The position numbers and the translations under genes are program-made. A stretch of DNA of 64,000 nt from Maylandia zebra (Eukaryota; Chordata; Actinopteri; Cichliformes; Cichlidae): assembly GCF_041146795.1 (NCBI RefSeq), contig NC_135178.1, positions 4,904,844 to 4,968,843 on the forward strand, read 5' to 3'. Shown here one piece after another: positions 16,183-28,478 of this stretch; the stretch's first letter is position 1; each line of letters begins with the position of its first letter. The notes below the pieces were generated by a model that was not told the DNA's origin, did not search any database, and saw only the letters and a program-made list of their open reading frames with translations.

Positions 16183-16313
16183 GATATCTTATGGCTGAAG
16201 TCCGGCTGACTGTCGCTGGGAAGCTATTGGTGAACGACTCTGCATCTCTATCTGAATATGGGCTCAAGCCCTCGTGCGTGGTGCAGATGGTGGTGAAGGT
16301 CCACAGAGGCTGA
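16183..16313 (+). pseudogene. Ubiquitin-like domain C-terminal exon, fragment
   Basis: After an acceptor (tgtgtgtgtag) there is an open frame from an ATG at 16191 to TGA at 16311-16313, 40 residues. It contains RLTVAGKLLVND, then SLSEYGLKP, then VVQMVVKVHRG. This fits the second half of a beta-grasp ubiquitin-like fold: a hydrophobic strand, the L..YG loop and the last strand. There is no terminal diglycine, so conjugation like ubiquitin is not indicated. The first half of the fold is not found in the correct phase upstream. It may be a relic or the last exon of a gene whose other exons I cannot place. Confidence 0.45.
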
Positions 16314-18585
16314 CAGAGACCAGCAATATGATACATCCAAAGGACAAAATGCATCATCTTTGCTAACTGGCACTGAACTGTGTCGTCTTTGATCTTTGGT
16401 TTTCTTCTACACTTAAACATACAGCTCAATGAAGCATTAAATGTAAGCGACTGTATAACTTACTTGTTATAATAGTCTTACAGAGTAGGCCTTGAGATGG
16501 AGAGGATAGATGCAGCTTCAGTAAAAGACATTTTCAGGGAAAGAACATTTTCCAGTTCCTCTTTGGAAATTTGAATATTGTGAAAAATGACTTGAAAAAA
16601 CATGTTTTTAATAAGGCTTGGAGCTAAATGTGGAAAAATGTTGCTACTAATTCCAGCATCATTCAGTTTACAAACGACGTCCCATTGAATAACTGGAATC
16701 CCCCCTCCCCCATTTTCACATAATGTGAAGCCATCCAGTGAGATGGTTCACATTTTTGAAACTCCTGATATTGCGTGAAATCCCTTTATGCACACTTTGA
16801 CTACAAGGGGTAGCCGACAAGCATTAAAAAAGGATAATGTTTTTAAAAATGGGAAGAGCAACCAAATTATAACATAACATTAAAGTGAGCATGTGCTACA
16901 CACCTCCTGCATGAATCAATAAATTCAGATATATTTAATCAGTGATGCAAAATCTTACAAAACATGCTTTGGTTTTGTCGAGTGGACTCTTGCTGCCTTT
17001 AGCAGAGAGTGCTAATTCTGGGACTGGTGGATGCTTACAGCACACAGTATATGAAGAAAACTATAAAGATGTTTACATACAGCCTATAAACATGGAGTGA
17101 TGGTAATACAACCACAAATTTGTTTCACAGCTGAAATTAATCAGATAAAAAAAACCCATTATTTTTTAATGCTGTGCCACTGGTATTCTATTTGTACTTG
17201 TCTAGATTTATACTCCTCTACACCTCTTTAGATGCTGTATTGCTTTAAAACATTGATGTGAAGATACCAGTGCCCATTCTGCTGGTTAAAAAAATAAGAA
17301 GGTAATCTTTAAATACACCAAATGTTCAGGTACATCCTGAAGGGTGCAATATTCCACACAGGCAGGAGGGGTCACTGTTTGAAAACAGTTGCAGGTCAGC
17401 TAAAGTACATACAATGGCATAACACTGCAAACCAGGGATACTGGTTAAATGACCATAGGGAGATTTTAAATGGAAAAAACTAACAAAAGATCAAAATACA
17501 TATGTACATATTACTCACAAATCATATCAAGTTTGAACTCTTTTTCTTTTAGGGAACAGAAGTCAAATTAACCATGGGTTCAATCTGGTTACAAAAAGCT
17601 TTCTTCACATTAATAAATACATTACTCATACGTCACCTGCATGTGGGTAAATCCTAGAGTCATACAGGAAGCAGCGGAGCCAGCTTCCTAGGCCTATACT
17701 GATATGTGTGTGAGCACATGGTTCCTGACAGTTATTTTGTATCCGTAATCATAATGCAACAATCAAAAAGAGAGGTGTTTGGATAAACTGTTATTTATTT
17801 TCAGGCTGTTTTTTCAAGATCCAGTGCATTTAACAGTGCATTGAAACATTTGATGCTGTGACGCAAAATTACCTAAACACCAATGAAAGGGTAATCAGAA
17901 ACTTACAAAGTAGCCAGTAATCCTGGTGATGACTCGTGTGAACTTAAATCTTCTAGAAAAATATATGTGACCCTAGGACTTGTCATAGGATGCCAATTTA
18001 GCCTGCAGCCTGAAAATAGAGCATAAAATGTAAATCATGGATGGAAGGTTACATCGGACACCAAAAAGCATGTATTCATGCACCGCAGACGAGCTTTTCT
18101 ACACTTCACCCAGACAAGCTGTATTTAAAACCACTAATGTCAGAACCAGTCATAACGTACTGCATGTAATGTGCCTAACACAGATCATCTCCTGTCTTTT
18201 GCCATGTGTGTGAAAGGGCCACAATGTCTAGCGTTCATGACAGAAAATGGCATCACACCAATCTTATATTTACCAAATTACATTCAAGCTATAATTTTTG
18301 AGAAGGTTCATGACATGTAGGTAAAATATTTTCCTCTACAAAACTCTAAATGTTCTTTGGCATCTTTGCTTTTTTTAAAAAATTAGCATACATCTTTAAA
18401 TTAAATCAAAAGTAAGAAATATATGAAACTGATGTTAACGAGGCAGCTAGTGACTAGCTGAATAAAAAAAGTGCTGATGAGTCTTTGCGGTCACATGAGG
18501 CTCAGCTGAAGGAGATGGTGAGGAAAAGGTAACGGAAGGAGAGATGATGCAGAAAGGCACAGAGTAGGTTTCCTCCATTGTGTCT
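16314..18585 (-). other. AT-rich stretch, probable 3' UTR and flank of the TANGO2 exon
   Basis: No protein-like frame and no recognised repeat. The part next to 18585 would be the 3' UTR of the TANGO2 exon. An AATAAA-type signal on the minus strand occurs near 17790 (tttatt on the plus strand), but I cannot prove that it is used. Confidence 0.35.
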
Positions 18586-18706
18586 TCACTCCTGCAGTTT
18601 GAACTGGAAAGAACTGGTGCTCCATTTGGTTGTGTCACAGTCAAGCATGGTGCGCTCTGTGAAGATCACATTCCCTTCTGCATCTATCAGGATAATTGTA
18701 TTGGTT
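18586..18706 (-). CDS. tango2: TANGO2, last coding exon only
   Basis: The minus strand shows an acceptor (atccattcag, just above 18706) followed by a frame ending in TGA at 18588-18586. The roughly 40 residues include TNTIILIDAEGNV, FTERTMLDCD and a final FQFKLQE. From memory of the family this is the C-terminus of TANGO2, an NRDE-like protein of mitochondria, ER and Golgi linked to lipid and haem handling. The exon starts in phase 2 and is undamaged. The preceding exon (the Cys-Pro-Gly-Tyr region) and all earlier exons should lie at higher coordinates. I do not find them: instead there is a dispersed repeat, a duplicated segment and unrelated gene pieces. The exon is therefore either cut off by a very long intron or is a fragmentary duplicate. 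Confidence 0.75.
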
Positions 18707-19321
18707 CTGAATGGATAACAATACAGAGAAGAAAACAATTGTAAATTTAATATCTAATAAGTATGACAGTGGTTATGAAAAGTCACTTTTCAGACACTGT
18801 TTGCCGCTGCCCTGCTAAATGATGTTTTGATAGCTTTGGAAAGGACTAACCCTCTGACCTTTTGGCTACAAGAGAGTGTCTGTACCCAATAATCCAGTGT
18901 TTCATTGCTGTGGAGGATTGATTACACTGGGGATTTTTTGTGTGTGCCAAGAGTTCACTGTTCTGTGATATTGCTGTCTAGCACAGTAGTGTAGGTGGAG
19001 TTTGGGTGCCCCCTCGAATCCAAGAAATATATTATTATTTGAGGTCTGTCAATTCAAAGCTGCTTTTTACCTGTCCATTTGGAGACAGTAAAAACTAATA
19101 TTCTTAAAATTCTATTCCTAAAATTAAAATCACAATTCAATTTCAAGTTAATAATATACAATCTTTTGATTTGACTAAAGCAGAACAATATTTAAAGAAA
19201 TTTAAAAGGCCTTCTGGGTTTTGTTTGTTTGTTTGTTTGTTTTTTTGCTGTATTATGCTTTTAAAAACATCAAAATCCACAGTCAGATTACAACAAAAAC
19301 AAACAAGAAGCACTCTGAGAG

Positions 19322-19372
19322 CGCAAATTGTATTCAATTCAATTCAATTTTATTTATATAGCGCCAAATCTG
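19322..19372 (+). repeat. Fish LINE/dispersed repeat tail (ttcaattcaattcaattttattta type)
   Basis: Three attca repeats run into ttttatttatatagcgccaaatc, a common repeat end in teleost genomes. Only about 50-100 bp is present. Confidence 0.6.
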
Positions 19373-19520
19373 CTGCGACCGGTTGGGCTGAGAGAAGGAA
19401 GACAGGATAAAAGATTGTATTTTATCTCTATTAATATTCATTGCAGATGCAGATATGGAAAGCTGGAGTCTGTGTCGGGATCGCCAAGTAGCTGTTCCTG
19501 GTTCTTGGTTCTCCGGCTGT

Positions 19521-20822
19521 TGTACCTGTGTAGTTGGTGCACTGTCCCACAACATCACTCATGCTCAAGATTTACACAGGGCCAGATACCTACATTCAAG
19601 CTACCTTCTCGTAACAGCACAGTGATACAGAATTTTAGGATTTGTTTTAATAATGCACAAAAGTATTACAACTTAACTCTTAAAAATGTTAATCAAGAAA
19701 CTGGGTTTTATGACGTGCAGCATGTCATAGCACGTAAAGCACGTGCAGTGCTTTAATTTGCTTCTCTTGCTATCTATGCATTTTTTCTGATACCTTCACA
19801 GGTGTTGAATAAACAAATGTTTGACCCTCACACAGAGCAGCTGTGCACGTCAAATAATGAGAAGTGCCACAACTTTCAATGTGTTAATGCATCAACTTCA
19901 CTTGCAGCACAGGTGGTGGACTTTAAAGAAGGGTAACAAGATTGAATTGTGCAACAATGCTGATGAAGTGAAGAAGCTTCTCGGATGAGAGGTGAAACGT
20001 CTTCAAGCAACTTAAAGAAGTCCAGACGCTTTTCTTTACAAGCTCCTTTGACTACGATGACCTGAATGACTGAGAACCTTCACAGACAACAATGCTGATT
20101 CTGTAGTTTATTGTATGACACCGTTATGTTTCCTTTACATGAACTGTGGGCAGTAGTAGCACTGATGTTGGTCGCTATGGTATTTGTAACTGTGGGTGTT
20201 CCTGTAGGGCTACGCGTGAGAATTCACAAATGTGCTGTTGCAACTTCCTCAAAAGCTGCAGTTGCTGCAGCCTCTGAGAAATGCTCACAGATTGATAGGT
20301 ATGTTATGGAGCCTCGCAAGGCACATTGAAGAAAAAAAATTTGAACATGTATTTTGCGAGATGAAGATAGTGCTCAGTGGAAGGGGAAACACTCGTGGCT
20401 AGGTGTACTTTGATCTGGTGGTCTTTGTTGCATTCATTAACAACCAGCTGCAGTACTCTGTACAGCTTTACAGGTATTGATGGAAGCATGATAAATGCAA
20501 AGAAAAAAACTCTCAAGATCTTGCAAAACATTTGTGGGATCTTGCAAAAGTAAGTTTTGACAGAATTTGTTCTGTTTAGTGTGGTGCACAATAGCAATTT
20601 TCTAAGATCACACTTTAGCAATAAATTGACTTTGTGAAGTCCTTTATCATTCTTATTGTCATGGGCATATCCTATTATCTTTTTTTCTATACATTAGATT
20701 TTATTTGTTGTCCCGTATACCAATTTGTCATTCTTTGTGAAATGCAGATGCATAAAACAGTTCTATGCAAAACATGCATGCTACTTTCATGCTGCACATT
20801 CTACAACAAACACTTATTTTGT
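19521..20822 (+). repeat. 1.3-kb duplicated segment, copy 1
   Basis: Near-identical to 44130-45727, differing by a few substitutions and small indels plus one 272-bp insertion in copy 2. Shared limits are tgtacctgtgtag on the left and acacttattttgt on the right. It contains the fish dispersed repeat motif cggatgagaggtgaaacgtc (19981-20000) and an open frame (20126-20329) identical in both copies. It may be a dispersed element or a segmental duplication. Confidence 0.85.
20126..20329 (+). CDS. Small hydrophobic open frame, function unknown
   Basis: 67 codons from the first ATG (20126) to TGA. The N-terminal half is a strong hydrophobic stretch (ALMLVAMVFVTVGVPVGL) that could span a membrane. 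It is followed by basic residues (RVRIHK) and an alanine/serine-rich part. The frame is identical in the second copy at 45026-45229. Identity of a recent duplicate is not evidence of selection. I recognise no family, and the frame may be chance. Confidence 0.2.
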   Translation: MFPLHELWAVVALMLVAMVFVTVGVPVGLRVRIHKCAVATSSKAAVAAASEKCSQIDRYVMEPRKAH

Positions 20823-20929
20823 GTGCATTTGTCTCTTTCAAACAGGTGCCGGTCCTCACCTCTGCAGTGCTGCCGTCTCCTGTAGCGCTGCATGGTTCTA
20901 AGCTAAGTTTCCTTTCCTTTTTCTGTTCT

Positions 20930-21330
20930 CTTAGATTTGTCCTCAGGTTTGAAGTGTCTGTGTTGTGCAGCTGGTCTGGTCTGTCTCTAGACAGTTCAGG
21001 CTGCACCCACTAGTTAAATGGTGGAGGCTCACAGCGACATACTCAACACACAAGTTTCTGAACTCTGCATGAGGGTTTCTCCGACGAAGTGAGGGCCGTG
21101 AGGCACAGCTCCCCGTCCCCCGGTGACCCTGCTAGGTCCACCTTCTTAGGGAAACCCTCTGCAGAGGAGCTGACAGAGCCAGGAACTTGTGAGTTGTGTG
21201 TGTCCACTCAGGCATCATTCATGCTTGTTCTGTAGGCAGTTCCTGTCAGAAGGAGGAGGCGCAGCAGGAGCATCGGGGGGCGGAAGACGGTGCCTCAGTG
21301 CCTCTCTCCTTCTGACATTGTTAAAGAAAA
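20930..21330 (-). repeat. Diverged single copy of the satellite core, inverted
   Basis: Read on the minus strand this block follows the satellite monomer from about position 380 to 735. Matching words include gtcctcaggtttgaagtgtctgtg against the monomer's cacagacacttcctacctgattt (as reverse complement), the ctggtctggtctgtct block, gtccactcaggca and cgggggg.ggaag.cggt. Many substitutions and small indels separate it from the array. It has no CA tract and lacks the monomer ends. Confidence 0.75.
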
Positions 21331-24300
21331 CACAACAAATTTATAATTATTTATAACATAAACGAGGGAGCGCTGTTTACAGATACTGAGAAGTATAAAA
21401 TCTGAATCCTTTCTCTCGTTTGCTCTGAGGCGCGGGGGGGAAATATCGACAAGTCGATCAACATCATCTACAGATACATTCGACATCTCGAAAAATGTAA
21501 ATTGCCACTTGATTCGTCCATTTGGTTGAAAAACCCGACCGTGAACAAGGAGCGAATATCACACCGGAAACTAAGCGCTATGCGCCGGAAGTAGCATATG
21601 CTAAGGCGCACACAGGTCTAAGTTATAGGTCTAAGTTCCCCATAATGCACTGGGTGTTTCTTCTTCACTCAACATGTGTTAGTAGACCTCTCTGCATTCA
21701 GCCCGTCTGCCCCTCATCTATCGATGGATGTTTGTTAGAGGCTTTGGTTCCCACTGTCGCTCACAGACGGTCACCTAATGTTTCCCTGTGTAACTGCAGG
21801 GTCTTTGCCTTATAACATAGAAGTAGCTTGAGGTAACTGTTGTTATGATTTGATGCTGTGTGTGTGTAATAAAGCTCCCTTACTGACAGTGGGTCACCAC
21901 AGCTTGTAGCTCCATGTATTTGATGTGGCACGTTTGCCCTCGCTGACACAACCCTAAAGGGATTTGTGTGTATGAATAAAGTTTATTGTTCATACAGTTC
22001 ATTGCCGTATGTCTATGAAAGGCTGAATGAGGGTTGTAGCTCCCTCAGCAGCTGTGGAGCGATGGCTCGTGGTCACCTGATTCAGCCCTGGAGATGTGGT
22101 TGGTTAGACACGCTGCTTTAGTTGGACACTACAAACCACACTCACCTGTTTACACAAACACATACACACCTTTTGTGTTACAACCACCTTGTTACACTCA
22201 AACACCAGATGATGCATCTGAGCCAACTAAGGATTCACTGAGACTGAAGCTCGAGATCATAAGAATTTGAGGCTCAGCTGATACAGTATCATAGGACAAT
22301 CCAACCATTGTATGTCAAGAGACTATAGGCAGTAAAAGCTCCATCTGGAGGAGGAACGACGTGGTTCAGAGCGTTGCCTCCTGCAGCTGGTGACATGTTC
22401 AGATTTCAGCTCTGTCGGTTAGAAAGTCTGTTTTTGTTTTTCATCTGTGTGTTGCTCTTTCATCCTTTTGTTCTTCCTCTTTCTTGCATCAAGCTGGCTG
22501 ACTTCACCACTGATGAGGTAACCATGAGCAGTAAGCCTCGTGTCGCTCACAGTTACATTTAACATAGTGCGATAAACACACTCAGTCATTATAAGGTACA
22601 TCCTCTAAAGGTTCACATAACAGACAAACAGGATAATAAAAATAATCTGGTTCTCTGCAGCGTCCTCAGATGAACAACACACAACATTATTAGACGTCTC
22701 AGTATTTGTTACACTGAACACAAATATAAACACAACACTTTTGTTTCCATGAGCTGAACCGGATCCTGACTGGTTTTGCGACATGTGTCATTGTGCTACA
22801 CATGTACGGCATATTTCAGAGTGGCCTTTTATTGTGGGCAGTCTCAGACACACCTGTGCAATATTCATGCTGTCTAATCAGCACCTTGACATGCCACACC
22901 TCACAGGTGTGGCATGTTAGACTACTTTTAATTAACTGCTTCAGCCCACTTACAATGAAAATGTAACAAAAAATCTTGTTCCTGACCTGTGCAGTATGTT
23001 AACACTATTGGAAGTAAAAATAACTCTAATTTTGAAAACACAACTTTCTTTCTTTCTTTTTTTTTTAATAAAGCTCTGACTTGTATTATGAGTCTGTGGT
23101 CTGGGAGAGAGTCTGTAACTCTGTCTGCAAAATACAGGATATAATGACCAATGTTGGGCAATTAATTATATAGTTACTTCTTCAAAAAAGTAACCGAGTT
23201 ATGCAAACAAAGTTTTTTGCAGCTGTTTACCTAAAAATGTAGCCAAGGCGTTTTTTAATTAAACATTTCAAACTATTTACAGAACAATCAGCTGTTCTGC
23301 ATCAAATCTGATGCCACACAAATTATTTGTGCCACTCCAAAAAATAATTTGTGTCCACTATGAGATGAAGGAGAACAACAGCCTGATACCTGCAGGACAA
23401 CAGCAGATGTATCACTGCTGTAACACCTGTAACATTCAGCAGTCGCCTCATTGTTCTGACACACACAACAAAACTGCTGACTACACTACACACTCACTAC
23501 ATAAGATTTGCGCTAAACGTCGCAAATCTCTCACATCTCCAAGCACCGCCGTCACTCCTAAAACTTCCTCCCGTTTCTAACCCTTGCCATATAATTTTTG
23601 ATTGGTCCACATGGTACATTTTTCCACCAATAGGAAAGGGTGGTGGGGTGTTGTTTTTGCTCACAGGCTTTCGAGCGTTTTCCTTATAAAACGGCGTTTT
23701 CACCGTTTCTTCCCGCAGTAAATATAAACAACGACAGTATTCAGGAAGAAAACCAAACATTGCAGATATTTTTATCATAACTCTGGTTGTACGCGGCCGA
23801 TCAACACAATTTAAAAACTGGTATAAAGTCCACACTTTTCCCGTCAGTTGTTCCGTCGGTCCTGCTCACATCTCCAATGGTTGTACACGTTGTCATTAAC
23901 GTGGCTTCACTCCACATCAGCCGCTTTGCTAAAACACCGGTGTCGGCGCATAAGGACGCGTCAGAGCCTGACAGCGACGTTGATTAGCTGCGTATATACG
24001 AATGTGAATCGCGTGATTGGCTGGACTACGGGATAAGGTGGCCTCGTTCTAATCCTATACGGGAGCAGCCAGTCACTGACTAACACTGCAAAACAGGATT
24101 GTTAAAGTTTTCATTTTAATTTCAATTCAGGTGAATTTTTTTTTTTTTTTTTGTGCGCGCAACGCAGATTTTCTGTGCAGAGACCGTGCCAGCAGTGCGC
24201 AATTGTGTACGCGCGCAGCTTAGAGGGAACATTGCTTGCGAGTGTCGGGTCTTTTGTGTTTGTAGAAAATGTTTCATATCTCTGAGTTCAGCTCATGGAA

Positions 24301-25492
24301 AACAGGAGCAAAAGCAAAAGTGTTGCGTTTATATTTTTGTTCAGTGTAAATGATAAAACATCAGGTTTGACCCAGAATACAGTTTGGTCCACATGGTGGC
24401 GCTGTGAAAAGTGCGCGCTGTACTGGTGGCACCAGTGTCCCCAGCCCACAGACCAGTGCTGCCACTAATCGAGTTTCATTAGCAGCATCTAAATGCTGTT
24501 TAAAGGTGGACTTCATCTGTCACACAGGAGCAGTTTGGCTTCGCTTTGCTTAAATAATGACCTGGTGTATTTCTGTATACACACCTGCTAAGGATCAGGT
24601 GACTTTTATAATAAAAGGTTAATACGTGAAACCTTAAAAATAAAAAGAGCTGTTTTTAGCAGTATTTAGGCTGCAGTCTGTGTATTATGTCCATGATATT
24701 CTACATTACAGTAAAAACAGTAATTATATAAAGAACAGATGGATCAGGATCCTGTCTGTGTCTTTACTATGATCTCAGCTGATAATGAGGCTTGAAAGAG
24801 ACATGTTTGAACTTTTGCATTGATCAGACAAATAAGCCTGCATGTTTGCATGAGCTTTACCTTTAACTGTAAAACATGAAGCCTTTATTATTAAAAAAAC
24901 AAAACCCTTTTGGTGTCATACGGGTAAGAAAGCAGCGAAGCGTTTTTCTCTCTAACAGACCTTTCATCTGTTTTCTCTGCCGTTGCTCTGATGGGACCTG
25001 CAGGGTGTTTTTGGTGACGTGGAGGTTTGCACAGTTGCTGCCTGTGGTGTGTGTAGAAATGTTCATGTTCTAGTCCCACTGTGAAGCACATAGACGTGTC
25101 CTGACTTCCTGTCTGTCCCACACTCTGTTGTCTCTGTTTGTTGCTGCCAACAGTACAAGTCATCTTTGCAGATTTTACTGAATTAACAAAAACATTTTTA
25201 CTGAAAGACTTATTCAGTAAACACGTTTGTTACACTGAGACTGAAAAAGAGATCCCTGTTTACGCTCATAGAAAACGAGCCTCTGTTTTACTTTATTGAA
25301 ATCATTTCTAATCACAGACAGGATCAGCAGCGTGCAGCTGCAGTGAGGTGTTAGTAGAGGAGCTGTGTTTGTGAGCTGTAGTCTGGATCAGGTCTCTGTG
25401 GGAGACTCGGGTTACAGTACTTCTGAATATCACACAGCACATTTCTTCAGAATCGGTTGCTGTTTGCTAACATTTGACCTTTGCCCTTTTAG
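21331..25492. other. No gene recognised
   Basis: Contains several AATAAA-like signals (21868, 21976) and T or AT runs (23041-23070, 24128-24152), plus a slightly CpG-rich patch near 23930-24060. No frame resembles a known protein, and no RNA gene is seen. Confidence 0.5.
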
Positions 25493-25726
25493 GCTGCCCT
25501 TCTGGCGCCCGTCGATGAGGACTTGGGATCTGACAAGAAGCAAACTGGGGGAAGCAGCAGAGTACCAGACTTCCCTCCTCCAGCAGGCCGGGAGATCTTG
25601 TTGCGCACCTGTGTGCCGCGACCAGCAGCGTACTCCAAGGCGCTGCCTCAGCGGCTCTTCTGTGTCCTGATGAGGGAGGAGTTTAGGTTGGCCGGAGCCT
25701 TTTCCACAGACACGTCCTTCTTTTAA
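25493..25726 (+). CDS. Candidate terminal coding exon, unknown gene
   Basis: A polypyrimidine-AG acceptor (tttgcccttttag, ending 25492) leads into 77 codons ending in TAA at 25724-25726, with a poly(A) signal 70 bp later at 25797-25802. The frame begins AALLAPVDEDLG, has a Pro-rich middle (VPDFPPPAGRE) and ends GAFSTDTSFF. Acceptor, open frame, stop and poly(A) signal in order suggest a real last exon. I cannot name the protein or find its upstream exons with confidence. A chance frame cannot be excluded. Confidence 0.4.
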   Translation, partial: AALLAPVDEDLGSDKKQTGGSSRVPDFPPPAGREILLRTCVPRPAAYSKALPQRLFCVLMREEFRLAGAFSTDTSFF

Positions 25727-25796
25727 GTCCTGTGAACAATTCACACCTGGGATAAAGATAAGTGAAGGACACAGGATGGAGACTTTCACATAAAAC

Positions 25797-25802
25797 AATA
25801 AA
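25797..25802 (+). terminator. Poly(A) signal AATAAA
   Basis: An AATAAA hexamer 71 bp after the stop codon of the candidate terminal exon, in a typical position for transcript cleavage. Confidence 0.5.
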
Positions 25803-27961
25803 GCTGAATTGAACTAAAGTGAATAATTTGAAAATGACTCAGTGTTTTATCAGCGACACGTTACCGCAGCCTTTTAAGATCACTGAACCTGTTACTTCAA
25901 AAAACAACATGTAATGTTGAAGGGGACAAAGAGTTAGTTCATGTTTGACACTGATGTTAATCAAAACTTCCAAGATCCAGGTTGAATAAAACAGCATTAG
26001 GTGTGTGATTTCACTCTGCTCCACACACCTGCGTGCTCCAATCAGAGACACCAGAGGAACAGGTGATGAATGTGATGGGGAAGCATACGCAGGTGTGACA
26101 TACAGAGCCGTGGGAATTACAGGACATTATTACTGTTGATATATTCTCAGCGATCAGCTGTTAGTGAAGAGCATGAAAACCTTACTGCACGTCGGTCAGC
26201 TCAACTTAGCTCGCTGGATAATTTACTTGTCAGCTTGAAAACATTTAACTTTAACAAAATGTTCACCAACACGGGTCAGTGTAGGTCACTGAGTCATCCT
26301 GCACACTAGCCCTGCCCCGCCCACCTGTGTTTATACACCTCTGCAGCCCCTCCTCCTTCAGCCGGGACATTTGTTCTAGCCTTCATTCATAAACTCGGCT
26401 TTCTAACATGCAGCTAAAGTTCAGTCTGCATGCTCGACCCACATACTCCTGGTAGCTGAAGTGAAATACTGCTGTGCGTAAGGGTCGGGCGGGTGACCAC
26501 GTCACCTGGTCATGGGGTAAATGCTGCGGCCGGGTTCAACTCTGACCTGAGGCCCTTTATTTCTCCCTCCCTGCTTTGCTGTCTGGTCTTCATTGTGCTA
26601 TTAAATACAGACAAAAAAGTTTGTTCTCCTCCTTCCATCACCACCTTTGTTGCATGTAGAAAAGTGTCATATAGAACCAGTCGTTACTTTAATGGTCTGA
26701 ACTAAACGGTCGGGTGGCGCCAACAGCGACTAAGAATTTTCTGGGTCAACAGGATTTGTGTTTCAGTCCCTGATAAACTGACCCATCCTCTAAAAAACAA
26801 AACCCAAAAACTATATTTACAAGATAAATGATCAGAAATAGTAACGACAACAAAAGCACAGGAATCATAGATCCAACGGGACAGGCTCGTTACAATGAAG
26901 GAAAACACTGAGCGACTGTTGAGGCCCTTATTAGTCCTACAAAACATAACAGAAATGTTACAATAAAACACAGAGGCCTTTATTGTCACGTCCATCGTAC
27001 TGTGACTCCTCAGCACATTCATCTCCAATCAGCAGCTTCCTTCACTGACCCAATCACAGGTCTCAGGCCAGCTGTTGTACTCAGGTTTGGATTATTTGCT
27101 GAGGTTTTAGATCTCTGGACCAAAGCCTTTAAAAGGAAACAGTTTCTCAGAGGTTACATCAGTAAATATGATCTCACTGTTACAGTGATCATTCACATCT
27201 CTGATTAACCTCTGAAGAGACACATTTGGTCCTTAGCGACGCCTCTGTCACAGGCGTCTGTCAGAACAACAGCGTGTGTTTGACACAGTCCATCATGAAG
27301 AGAAGCAGTTTTTCTTCTGAATTAGTGAAATAACTGGTCTGTAAATTACAGTAACACGAGTGTCATTGTTAAAACACAGTTTATGAAACACTTAATTTGT
27401 TGTTAACTTATTGACAACGTAAACATTTGCTGGTTGCCACTGTAACTGATGACTGTGTGGTCACATGACTGAAAAGTAAACAAATATCACAAAATAAAGA
27501 AATGCCTCCAACTTGTGTTACGAGTAGTTAGTGTGCAGAAACACGGCTGCAGGGTCAGCCCTCCCTCCACAGTCGCTCATCAGGCTGGTCGCAGCGCGTT
27601 TGCCTGTCTACTGATGTCTGCATGAGCAGAAACACCAATTTGAGTGATGTTATGTAATTCAGGATTCAATCAATGTGTCAGTGTTTGTTACTTTGTTACA
27701 TTAATTTTTTAACCACGTTATTTTGTTGTGGGATGAACTTCTGCAAACAACAACATATGGCAACAAAAAACAAAACTTGCAGTTGGAATCGATGGAGCTG
27801 TGAGATGATGGGATGTCGACTGGTTCACTAACCATTAACATTTGGGATATTAGGATAACAGTAGCGTGTAAACATAAGCAGTGCAAACACTTCCTATAAC
27901 GACACATTTACAGTCTAGTTTGGGGAAAGCTGAGGAATTAGGGTGAAGAGACGGTGGATGT
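25803..27961. other. No gene seen; FASN 3' flank
   Basis: Moderately AT-rich, with short open frames only. The part just below 27962 would be the 3' UTR of the FASN fragment read on the minus strand. Confidence 0.5.
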
Positions 27962-28150
<189 letters not shown>

Positions 28151-28226
28151 TTATAGAAACACACACAAGCGCACACACGCACAGTGAAGATAAGTACTAC
28201 AGACTGATGTAAATGTGCATCGGTAC

Positions 28227-28478
28227 CTCGCTGAGCTTATAGTCAGCTCCCAGGTTTTGCTCATATTCGCTGCTGGTTTCGGCGCGCAGCAGCTTCACGC
28301 TGCCGTGGTATTTTGCAGTAGGTACATATGCATCAGCAGCCTTTAGCTTGTAGTAGAAGGCGGAGGCTGCAAAGTGCAGTGAGTCTCGGTCGATGTCCTT
28401 GTGAGCGGAGGTGATTAGGTCCACGGCCACACTGACGCGTGCATTCAGGTCTGACAGCGGGAGCAGAGTCTCCAAAAG
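28227..28478 (-). CDS. fasn: FASN third-from-window-start exon (thioesterase)
   Basis: 84 codons, phase 0 at both ends, with acceptor (catcctacag) and donor (GAG|gtaccg). Contains LLETLLPLSDLN, HFAASAFYYKLKAAD and AKYHGSVKLLRAE, matching the thioesterase cap and core of fatty acid synthase. In the complete enzyme this domain releases palmitate from the acyl carrier protein in the cytosol. Confidence 0.93.

Noticed and set aside
22478-22519. Small exon-like block (LADFTTDE between aag and gtaacc).
   Set aside because: Only eight codons, no neighbours in phase, no recognisable family.
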